A stretch of DNA of 64,000 nt from Klebsormidium nitens (lineage: Eukaryota; Streptophyta; Klebsormidiophyceae; Klebsormidiales; Klebsormidiaceae). The position numbers were made by a program, and so were the translations under genes. Where the stretch lies: NCBI GenBank assembly GCA_000708835.1, contig DF237321.1:1-64000 (forward strand), in the 5' to 3' direction. The notes below the pieces were generated by a model. That model saw nothing but the letters and a program-made list of their open reading frames with translations. It made no database searches and had not been told where the DNA came from. Below are positions 50,034 to 60,300 of the stretch, piece after piece (position 1 is the first letter of the stretch; each line of letters begins with the position of its first letter).

Positions 50034-53000
50034 GTGCCCGCCGCCGTTGCGCCCCCCGCTATCTTTCGACTTTTGCTCGAGCGTTCGCAAGCCCCAATCC
50101 GCAAGCCCCCGGCGAGTCTCAAGCTCGGCCTCCGTTCCCACCACTCAGAAGCCGCCACCCTGCGGAAGCGAATTCAACCCCCGATCACTCCCATAATGGC
50201 AGTGACGGAAACGGCTTCCGGGGTCCTTTGTCGCTGGAAGATACTAGAAGTGAAGCCCCAGGGGGGGGCGATTTGACACCGGAAAAGAGACCCCCGGTGG
50301 CTGCTGTGTTGGCTGAGATGCGCCAGAGGTTGAAGAGAGCCAACGGGAAGCGAGCGGGAACTGCCGGTGCAGCAACGGGGCCTTCAGACGGGCGGGCAGA
50401 GTCGTCTAAGAGGCAAGCTGCTATTATGGATGTTACGAGGAATAGAGAGCGGCCTCATCTCCCCGCTTTCAAGCACGCCCCCCCAATCGCGGTGCTATCT
50501 GCGCAGGCAGCGCAAAGTGCGGTGGAGCCCATTGCGAATGAACTGCTGACGCTTGAAGCGCCTTCCCTCAACACAGAAGTGTACCAAAGCACTCCTTCAG
50601 AAGTAGCGGGCAACGGCCAGTATAAGGCTACAGAACTGCACGACCGGTCTGGGTTTGACGACGAAATTAGCAGTTCCGTCGCCGGAGACTTGCTGTCGTT
50701 TCGTCAAAGTCCCCCCCAGAGCCTTCAAACGCAACCTCCCCGGACCCCTCCTTCGGTGATATCTTCCTGGAGTCTTCCCCCGAGTCTTTTCCCTGGTCAA
50801 AAACCCTCCAAGAATTCTCCAGTTGAGGTGAGGCCAGAAAATCCCGATGCAGCCAGCAGTAGCGCCCCGCCAGACTCCCCAAACGGCCCAACTTCTCTGC
50901 GGAGGTTGCCTCCGATGAAGCTGCGGAGTCGCAGCCTGTTCAGACGGAAAGTGGGACTGGGCGGGGAGCGATCGGAAGACGGAGCCGGTTCGAGTGGTCG
51001 TGCGGACGAGGGCAGCCGTACGTTAAGCGACCGAAGCGCTTCGAGTGGGGAAAACGTTTCTAGAACCGCGGAGCCGAGTAGTGGGGAAACGGGAGGAGTT
51101 GGATGGAGCGCGACTGAGCGGAACGGAAGTAGTCTTGACGAGTCACAAGCAGCGGGAAGAGAAAGGCCCCTCGAGGGCGCGTTGAAAGGAGAACTTGAGG
51201 GGGCCATTCCGCTAACTGAGTGGATGCACGCTGCTAGAGCGTCGGAGCCGCTGCGCACTTCTGCAGATTCTAGGGGGTCACAGCCATTGAGTGTCCTAGA
51301 AAACGCGGAAGAGATTAGTTGTATAGAAAGCGCAGACTTGGATGTACAGAGGCTGTCTTTAGATGCAGACGACGATGCGCTCTTGACAGAGTGGTTAGGA
51401 CCCTCTAACAGGTTTAGCGGAGCTCCGGAGAGCGAAGGGTTAGACCTAGATTCTTCCGGGTCATCAAGCTCTAGTCAGCAAACGGAAATAAGTCAAACGG
51501 AAGTCGAGAACGGCAGCCAGACAGCGGCGGGCATTTTAGAAGCGGAGTTAAGGGGCGGAGGGGGGGAAGCGACGCCCCTAACCGAGTGGTTGACACCGTC
51601 GGGGGACGATACAGCGGTTCTTAGCCTAGACGAATCCCCTGTGTCATCTTCCCAGGCGCCGCTCACAGAATGGCGGCCAGAAACAGGGCGGGACGGAGTT
51701 GGCGGCGCTAGTCGAGCTTCTTCAGAAACGAGATTCCGGCTTCCGATTCCGTTGGTCGAACCAACTTCGAGCGTCCGGACTGGGCAGCGGGCCCAGTTTC
51801 GAAAGTTTTTGCCGAAGGTTTCGGACCGGCTCGCGTTTCGAGGTGAACTGCTTCCGAAAATGTCGCCGACCGTCGAGCAGGCCAATCGGACGTCGGATAA
51901 TGCGAACGGTACAAACGCTTTAGGGCGTTCAGGAGCTTTAGATGATTCAGACAGTTCTGGGCGCTTTTCGGACGGGGCTCAAAGCATCTCAGACGCCTTT
52001 CATAGCAAACCCCAGAGCGGACCCCCTAGCCAATCAAATGGCGCCCCCAGGGGTTCGGACAGCGCCTCAAGCGTTTCGGACGGGCCTCAAAGCTTTTCGG
52101 ACGTTGCTGGTAGCCTTTCGGACGCGTCCCGGAGCCTTTCGGACGGCTCACAAGCAGTATCAGTCGTCTCAAAAAGCCTCTCGGACGCTTTTTCGCTCGC
52201 TTCGGACGGTCCCAAGACCGCGCCGGACGGTCCAAAGAGCGCTTCGGACGGTCCGGACGAGCAGCGGACGCCCGAGTGGTACGCGCTGCGGCGGTGGCGG
52301 CTGACTGCGAGCGCATTCGCGAGCGCGGTCGGGTTCTTCCCGGAGCAGCGGCTGCGACTGTGGGAGGAGAAACTAGAGCTGCGGGAGCCGTTCCGCGGGA
52401 ACCAGGCGACCGTTTGGGGCACAAAACAGGTGGGTTACAGCTTGGGTTAAGGGGTAAAGCAGTTTAGATCCTCTGTTTTGAGTCTCTTCTGAGCAAGTAA
52501 GTTCAGATTCTTGGGATGAGAAATTGGAGTTACGGGAACCATTCTGGGGGAACCAGGCCAGCATCAAACAGGTGGCTTAAGAAATTGAATTACGGGCGTA
52601 AGCAAGTTCTCTGTGCCGAAATTGCTTGTGTAGTTTGAATCGTGGAGCGTTGGCTTTGCGTGTCTCCCTCCAGTAGCCCTGCTATTACCTGGGCAGAATG
52701 GCCTCATCATAACTCAGACGCTTCGTAGTCTCTTGTTCTCTTGTCGTCTGGTGTTTCGTTCGTTGGCCTCAGACACCCGGAACTTTGTGAGACCAGATTA
52801 CTTTGCAGTTCTCAACAGAACAACGAATCACCCAAACTCTGAAACCTCAATGAGCAGACTACTGACGCTGCTTTTTCCACCCTCAGGAAACGCCCGCCCT
52901 CGAGCAATACGCCCGCATCACTGGCAACCAAGTCACCCACCAGTCGTTCCAAGTCTATAAGGATCCCGACGACGTATATACGTGGCTGGGCGCCTCCCCC

Positions 53001-54350
53001 GACGGCCTCATGGCGTATGACTCCGCGGGGCTGGGACAAGGCCCCGGGGTGCTGGAGGTGAAGTGTCCGTTTGGACGGGAGGGGCCGGAGATTGTGCAGC
53101 CGTATCCGAGCGTGCCGTTCTACTACATCCCGCAAGTACAAGGTACGCATAGAGAAACAATCCCCTCCATTGTACTGTACTTGGTTCTTTCCACTCTTGT
53201 CGCTTGGTTGGAAGTGATGGGCGATGTTGGATGTGAAAATTCAGCTTTGGGTTGCCAGTGGTGTTTAGGGACAGATTCTACGAAGTACAGGATACGGTCG
53301 CAGATTGCCTACTCTTAGCGCAATCTTTTACGGACATCCCTTTTACGATGTGATGTAGCGCAGGGCTGCTGGGGATGTCCACCTACTTTCCGTGGTCTCT
53401 CAACTCAGTCGTTCCTGGCCTTGAGTCTAGCGTCTGGGCACTTTGCTCAAAGTTTTTATGGTGTAACTTGCGCAGGGTTGCTTGAGATCTTTGACCGGCA
53501 GTGGGCCGACTTCTTCGTGTGGACGGTCAACGGCAGCGTCGTGTTCCGCGTGGAGCGAGACCCCGCCTATTGGGCGCTGCTCTTCCCCGTGCTCAGCCAT
53601 TTCTGGTGGCAGGTGAGCCCTAAAGAAACTGATCCTACACTTAAGTTGTCATGCTTCTTGTGGTTCTCTTGATTTAGAAGTAGAGTCCAGGTTATGTTTC
53701 AATTGCAGCACTGTGGTGGGCAGGTGGCCGTGAATTTTGTGTGCTCGGTAAGGGCTTACTGTCATCAAAAGAATCATAATGTTGACGGGGATCGGGACGG
53801 GATCCGTGCCCTTTTCGTTGGTTCGTCGTTAACTCCTTCTTCAGTTTTTGAACCGTTGAAATGCCATACGGGATCATTGTGGGGACTTTCCAAGGGACTA
53901 TTGGATCGGCCTAAAGTTTCCCGACTGTTTTGAGTCAGAGCGGCAAAGCGAACGCTTTTACCGGTGCAAAAGAGCAAATAGGATTGGCTTTCACATCTTG
54001 AAGCTTCGCTTGGGGACTCCTTTGTTTGTCGCTGCCACTCCACCCGTTGGTCTGTAGCACGTGGTTCACTGCTAATACTGGAGAATGGTAAACTGCATCA
54101 CATGCAAGGGCTCATCTCAGAGGGTTCCGCTTTCCGCCGCTGATGTTCCGTCCGTTCGCAGCACGTGGTTCCGGCGAAGCACGAGTTGGTCCACGGGCGG
54201 AAGGATCCGGACTACCTCCGGACCAGATTCGAGCCGCAGCCGAAGGACGTCCGCACGGAGCTGATCATTGCGGAGAGCAAGCGGCTGTCCGCAAGGTCAC
54301 CCGCGATCTGGACGGATTCCGGCCGAGTGCGGAACGGAAACTACGGATGA
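50034..54350 (+). CDS. YqaJ/lambda-exonuclease-fold nuclease with long disordered N-terminus
   Basis: Exons: about 50034-52429, 52887-53142, 53476-53612, 54162-54350, phases consistent. The first exon is open from an acceptor at 50033 to its donor; the first in-frame ATG is near 50317, so either translation starts there or an upstream exon supplies the start. Roughly the first 740 residues are low-complexity (Ser, Gly, Pro, Glu) and carry four (P/L)LTEW motifs and a seven-residue repeat array. The nuclease domain begins RTPEWYALRRWRLTASAFA and continues through YTWLGASPDGL and GVLEVKCPF, giving the Asp and Glu-x-Lys of a PD-(D/E)xK site, then QWADFFVWTVNGS and YWALLFPVLSHFWW. Plants encode related restriction-endonuclease-like proteins with plastid or mitochondrial roles that are poorly known; the fold is also used by phage recombinases. 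The long N-terminal extension is the unusual part. Confidence 0.85.
51209..51673 (+). repeat. Four spaced (P/L)LTEW motifs in the coding sequence
   Basis: The same pentapeptide appears at 51209-51223 (PLTEW), 51380-51394 (LLTEW), 51575-51589 (PLTEW) and 51659-51673 (PLTEW), each flanked by acidic, disordered sequence. The codons differ between copies, so they are conserved at protein level and are not a recent DNA repeat. They look like a repeated short binding motif. Confidence 0.8.
51968..52255 (+). repeat. Coding 21-base minisatellite (SDGxxSx heptapeptide repeat)
   Basis: Units reading SDG or SDA plus four residues, with Ser usually at position 6, repeat about 11 times: SDGAQSI, SDAFHSK, an interruption, then SDSASSV, SDGPQSF, SDVAGSL, SDASRSL, SDGSQAV, SVVSKSL, SDAFSLA, SDGPKTA, PDGPKSA and SDGP. 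The DNA period is 21 bases. It ends directly before the nuclease domain, so it acts as a linker of variable length. Confidence 0.88.
52499..52575 (+). repeat. Partial downstream copy of the nuclease exon 1 3' edge
   Basis: TGGGATGAGAAATTGGAG and following bases repeat the last 75 or so bases of exon 1 (WEEKLELREPFRGNQA...TKQ), including the CAG/GTGG donor. The copied donor GT lies at 52572, 142 bases after the real one at 52430. The copy has lost about 9 bases near the end. Confidence 0.85.
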
Positions 54351-55582
54351 GCGGAATGTAGAAGCAGGTGTTATTGAATATGCAGGTCATAAGGCGAGTC
54401 TGGGGACCAAAGTCGAGCCAGGTGATACGATCGAAAGGGCAGACGACAGCTTTCACATTGAAAAGTTGAAGAGCTGGATTGATAGATATACAGCACGCAT
54501 GTTCGGCAGATTATGCTCAGCAACAAGATTGGTACTGATTTTCATGACACGTGAGAGACTCAACAAACTAACACAACAACTCATTCGCGTTTTGTTTACG
54601 GTCATCGACCCTGGATGACCACTGCACGAAGCGGGCGCATGATTGAACTTGCCATCCTAGCTGGCTGATGGCAAGTCAGCCTGTCGATATGCTTGTTCGG
54701 TACTACGTCTTTCAATGACTTAGGTCCTACTGCGTGTCGGCGATTAAAGTAGTTCTGTTGAGACTTTGACAGAAAGCCATGACTTCATACAATGGTGCAT
54801 TGATCGACGCAGCTGCGAAGCAGTCATGCGCATTTAAGAGTCAATAGACGAAGTTACACGTCCTTCTGGTCTTCTATGCATCTATTTGGGCGCGCATGTG
54901 CTCCGATCGTCCGTACCGTCGTGCACGTCACCGTGTCGTGTAACTTGACGTCGTTGTTTGCAGTAATGCGCGCACTCAGTCGCTTGCATGCCACAAACCA
55001 CGGCTTGCATGAGAAGTCAACCGGAATACTTCCATATGCATATCGCGCACTCAGAGCGAAAGCGGATTACCATGCAAAGTCAGGACGTGAGTCCAATCTT
55101 GCTGCGCCGCGCAATTGCTGGAATCATGATCTGATTCACCGTGTCACTAACGGCGGCTGATTGATGCCTATATGATCTAGAAGAAGGATCCATATGCATG
55201 GCTGCACTTACATACGAATCGTGTTACTTTACACGTCTACCAAGCTTGGTGGTCAGATCAAATAATCTGTGCACGCAGGCCGCCACAAAAACTGTCTACG
55301 CCTCCAATATAGACAGTACGTAAGCCCATGGAATGCTTGTAATATAGCCCCCAAAGCACAGATTGACTCCCACTAGCCGCAAACACATATATATGGAGGT
55401 CAAGGTCAGTGATGACCTTAATTATGCAGCTTTTTAGATTGTTACAGATCGTTTTAGGAGTCTTTTCCGTCTTGGAAAAAAGCGCTTCAATGGGATTGTT
55501 ACATTCTAAAAGCTCAAAACTAAGCTTGCATCGACCTATGACTGATAGTGGCCTAGCCAACTTTCCTACTCGGTTCCCTAGC
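54351..55582. other. Intergenic, no gene seen
   Basis: Convergent spacer between the nuclease gene and the minus-strand U-box gene. It carries many GCATGC and TGCGCGCA words and short frames only. Confidence 0.5.
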
Positions 55583-56298
55583 TCAGCCGCGCCACTCCTT
55601 AATCGCCCGACTGAGACTCTCCACCGGCAGGACGTCCTTCTTCTGGAGCTTCTTGCTCCGTTCGATGGGACACGTGTCGTGCGTTGCCAGCCACTCTTCG
55701 ATGGCCGCTCTCTCGAACGTCTTCCCTGTCTCCACCAGCATGACCGGGTCACTCATGAGCGCCTTGGTTATCGGGCACACAAAAGCGTCCGGGTGGGAGA
55801 GCTTATGGCGCTTTGCCGCCCGGTTTTCCAGGTCTGCCGCGCGCTCCTTCAGCTGAACTTCTCTTTCTTTCAACTGCATCTCCCGCTCCTTGAGCTGTAA
55901 CTCCCTCTCTTTGTACTCCATAAAGTAACTTCCACTCAGCAGATCAGACGGCTTTTCGACCTTGTGCGCAGCCAGGGGGTGGTCGCAAGATGCGCAGATG
56001 CTTTGGACCCCCCCACTGCGGGGAGTTCGCATGGGCAGAACTGCCCGAGCATGTCACAGTGCTCCTCAGGGTGAACGTACCCGCCAGAATCGTTGCCACC
56101 ACTATCCTTCAAGTGCGCCGCGCACATGCAACTGTTTAAGTTCTTTCCAGAGGTGCAGGGACACCTCATCACCTTTTTGCAGACCAGGCCGAATTTCGCG
56201 AAACCCGGGTCCATAACCCACAGAGAGTAACCTCTGTCCATTTCTCCGGATGCAGGGTGGAACGTGGAGGATCTGAAAGAAACCTGGTCTGCTGACAA
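55583..56298 (-). CDS. Coiled-coil U-box protein, probable E3 ubiquitin ligase
   Basis: Two frames overlap here. The upstream frame starts at ATG 56298 (MSADQVSFRSS) and carries a Cys/His-rich stretch (CPCTSGKNLNSCMCAAH). The downstream frame holds ICASCDHPLAAHK, a coiled coil of repeated QLKEREMQLKE units, then a U-box: DAFVCPITKALMSDPVMLVE, TFERAAIEEWL, TCPIER, ending AIKEWRG and TGA at 55585-55583. A 65-base intron (minus strand, donor GTACGT at 56080, acceptor CCCCGCAG ending at 56016) joins the frames in correct phase, giving 216 aa. The alternative is a one-base slip at a run of seven G at 56008-56014, which would keep the extra Cys-rich peptide HPEEHCDMLGQFCPC. The U-box transfers ubiquitin from an E2; the substrate is unknown. 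Confidence 0.8.
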
Positions 56299-57378
56299 GG
56301 ATCACGGCTTTGGAACTGCGCGGAAAACGAAGTAGCGAGTCAAGCTGGTTGGGTGATGGAGCAAAAGGCACGCAAGAGGTGACGGATGAGCTGCCAAGGC
56401 ACACGAGTTGAACAAAGCTTTGCTGCAATTGAACTTTAAACACGTGCAGAAACCTTGGACCAGTGACGTTGTGTCCGACTTCAAAGCTTCCAGGTTATTC
56501 TCTTATGGATTCCATCTCGACTGCTTGGAGTGAACATTCAAGATGTCTGCCACTTGAGTTGCTCACACAAACCAATTTACCCTTCCGGGCACATACAGCC
56601 TGTTGTTTTGGCCTTAGCAGATCAAGACTTTGAGTAGTACTGAGACTGCAAGTATGCATAAGGACACAGTAAGATGGCGAACGCAAGCGCTAATCGGTCC
56701 AACAAAGAGAACAAAATTTCCCCAGAATAGCCTGCTGGTTTCCACCGGGATGTCTCGAACATAAACTTGCTTGGCTGATGTAAAAGAATAAAGTGATCAA
56801 AAGTAAGAAGCTGAGGGTCGCGATAGCTTTTGGAGCTTCATCGACAGGGCGCTAACTGTCGGGGCGGGGCCGGGGCGGCCACTGCTGATTGCTTGCCGCC
56901 TGCTTGCTTACCTGCAATATGTGGCTCCCGTGAATCTTGCACTTTGAAGGGCCGCCTGTCCACACATATCAGTATGAGGATGACCTTTGACATACGCTTT
57001 GCTCATGCGCTTTGACGCTTTTCTGAAACGTCAAAGCGGCGCGCGCGGCCGGTGGCCCGCGGGTGCGTTTGTGGCGGCCGGCCGGAAAACCTCGGAAACA
57101 GGGTTTTCGTTCCGTTGACTTTGCTTCCGCCGCGGATCCGTTCGGCGACAGAGATTGTCCTGGCCCCCTGGCCGGCCTGCTCATTTGCAAGCTGCAGCTG
57201 ATTGCGCAGGGCTTCAGTTGCGCCTAAGCCTGTTAGGGCCAGGGTCCGGGCCAGGCGACAGGAAGGGCCGGGCTTTTCCAGTAAATGATCTAGAGCTGCT
57301 TGTGTAGCTGATTGAGCAGGACGTCTTCGGGAGAAGGAGAACTGCACCAAAGATCCTGCGCGCTCCAATCAACCAAAG
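56299..57378. promoter_or_regulatory. Divergent spacer and likely CASP promoter
   Basis: The region lies between the U-box start (minus) and the CASP start (plus). A strongly GC-rich block of GGCCGG and GCGCG words is found at about 57030-57080, about 300-350 bases before the CASP start, and another at 56850-56885. A promoter role is inferred from position. Confidence 0.4.
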
Positions 57379-60300
57379 ATGATCGGGCCAGAAGATCAGG
57401 TGCCGAAACCTCCTGAGGAACGGCGGGACGGGAGGAAAGCAGATGCATTCAACAATGCTTCTCCAATTTCGGTTGTCTTGGGGTACTGGAAAGGTATGTG
57501 GCATGATTGAGAACGTGTTGTCAGGGGTGGCAGAATGTCGCCTGTCGTTTCAAAAGGGTTTCCTAAAATCAGCTCACTGGCAGGCAGCCATGATGAGAAA
57601 CTGGAAAAGCTTACACAGCGTACACTAATTGGAGTATTTAGGATTGGGCAACAGAAGCCCCACCGTACATGTAGACTCTGCATATCAGCTTTTGGGGGAC
57701 ATTGGTGTTTCTGTAAGTGTCATCTATTTGTGAATTATGCACGGACATCATTGACTATTTTTGAGGGCCTGCCTCCACAAGAAGTGGTGAGCATCACTGG
57801 TTTTGCACTTGCTCGCTTGGGCCTTGTTAAACGCCCCAGACGATGGAGGTAATCCCAGGCTTCCCTTGGCTCGAAGATCCGCAATGCAAAGAAGGCAGTC
57901 CGAATGAACCAAGAGAATGTCACCACTTCTGATTGCAGAATTTGACCTGGAGAATGCACGGGGCAAACTGGACGAGCAAGGCCTGCGGATTGCAGAGCAC
58001 CAGGAGCAGAGTATGACAAACAGGAGGAAGTTGGCAGAATCCACAAGGGGTAAGTGCTTTGGAAAACGACCTTTGACAAGGTGGTCAATGCCCCATTCTG
58101 TTTACGTTCAACAGAGACAGTGCAGACTACAGTCAACTTCGGCTTGATTGATACATCTTGGGGAAGTGCCAGGGTCCTCGATGCTTCAGGCCTGTTCCTT
58201 TTGGCGGTTGACCTGCTTAGCCAGGTCAGAAGAAAATCATGTTTGGGTTTGCTGACCTAGTCTGCTCCAATCAGGTTGCGATACTGCACTACGTCGAGAT
58301 TTTGAAGCATGTACTCGCTACCTCAGCTTTTGCTTGTCATGTAGGTACGGCCTGATTTGCTGCGATTCATGGGATGTGTTGTCTTTGGCAATTGCAGTTG
58401 GCCCCTGTGTCTCATGGCCAGAACCAGGCCTGCTTTTGCTTTTCCTTGCGGCAGGATCCTAGACAACCTGTAATTCCGCGATAATCACATGTATTAGCGA
58501 TACCCCTTTCCTGCAGATTTCAAGAAGGCCGATACCGAGGAGAAAGTTAAGCTGTTTGGGCCCCTCTTGAAGGCCTATCAGGAGGAGGTGGACAACCTGA
58601 CGAAGCGGGCCAAGTTTGGAGAGAATGCGTTCCTCAATGTCTACCAGAAGCTGTATGAAGCACCAGACCCTGTTTCGTGCTTGGCATCAGCTTCGGTGAG
58701 ACTGGTTGTGCTCAGTCTGGATTTCTGTTACTCAGGAGTATCTTTTTGACTGATTAGTAACCTCTTATATTTCTTGAATTTTGTACTATGGGGGCTGCAA
58801 GTGAAGGATAATTGATGGACTGGGAAAGTGATCTAACTGGTTCTTCCTTCCATTGTATCAAAGGAGGACACAGGACACCATTGTGACCCATCTCGCTTTG
58901 TTGCTATCCAGGTTCAAGGGTTTAGAAACACAAGAAGCAATCGAAGATGAGAAGATCTGATGGGAAGTGTCCAACATTTGAAGCTCACACCTTTACACTG
59001 TACAGGAGACCGCGGCGCGCGTCGCAGAACTAGAGGCGGAGAACCGGCGATTCCGTCAGGAGCTGGAGGAGTACCGAGCAGAGGCGTCCAATCTCAAGAA
59101 CCAGCAGGTACTGCGCGACTTCACGGGCCATGATTGTGGAATAACCTAAAAAGAGGTCGTTGTAGAAGTGGAAAACCATTAGAGTAGCACAAGTGGGATT
59201 CGTAAGTGGTCAGGGTTTCTGAAAAAACCGACATAGTGTGCTTCGGCGTTTGTTTGCTCAGGCAGGATACGTGATTGCAAGATTCCGGCTTCGTTGTACT
59301 CTCCTCAATTGCAAACATTGGATCCCTTACTGCACAATGGGCTGTTCTCAGGTGCACAGTCTTCAGGGGACACGTCTTCGAATTCTGTTCTCGTGATCGT
59401 GTATCCCTGATCCTGTTTCAATCTGCGTTCTCTTCGCGCGCAGGTGACGGTACGGCGGCTGGAGGAGCGCAACCGGCAGCTGGAGCAGCAGATGGAGGAA
59501 AAAGTGCGCGAGATTGTTGAGATGAAGCAACGGTCCCTCGCGGAAGAAAATCAGAAGAGCCTCGAGGTCCTCAAGTCCAGGTGCGTATCTATAAAACGTT
59601 GTGAAGGGTCTTGCGTTATTTTGTTCCTACTCCCCGGTGAGACAACATCGTGACGATGACGCAGGCCTGTTTACGGACAAGAATCAGAAATAAGAGTTTT
59701 GAGGCCCCCAAGTCCACTCGCGTAGATTCTGAATATTGTGAGATTTCTTGTGGTGCTGTGTCGCCGCTTGAGCGGGGAGCAAGCGAAGATGGCTCGAGCA
59801 ATTGAGTGTCTATGGCGAGGGAGCAAAAGAGCTTGGAGGCGCTCGAGTCTAGACCCAGACAACGAAGATGGTCATTTCATCAAGATGGAACCGTCTTGAC
59901 AGGACAAGTATGAGAGTGTCCCACTTTGAGTACTGAGGGAAGTAAGCGATGGTCAAAGCCAACTATTTGAGCCGTTACAAGATTCCGTTCCGCCCTGGAA
60001 TGGGTTCCTGCTCCGCAGGGAAGACCATCTTCGAGAGCAGCTGCAGGCCGCGCACGACCAGCTTTTCAAGATGCAAAAGCTGTACGGTTTCTCGAAAGAA
60101 ATTGCTTCGTTCCGCCGTGAGATTCATTGTGTTCCTTCCGCCCAGCAAGGGTAGCCGTCACAGAACTCCGTTTCGTCCTAAATCTTGATTCGCATCCGTT
60201 TCGCAGGGAAGACCACCTTTAAGAGCAGCTGCGCACTACGCTGAGCGGCATGCAAAAGCTACACGATTACGGGCAGAGCCAGTTCTTCACAATCTTACTT

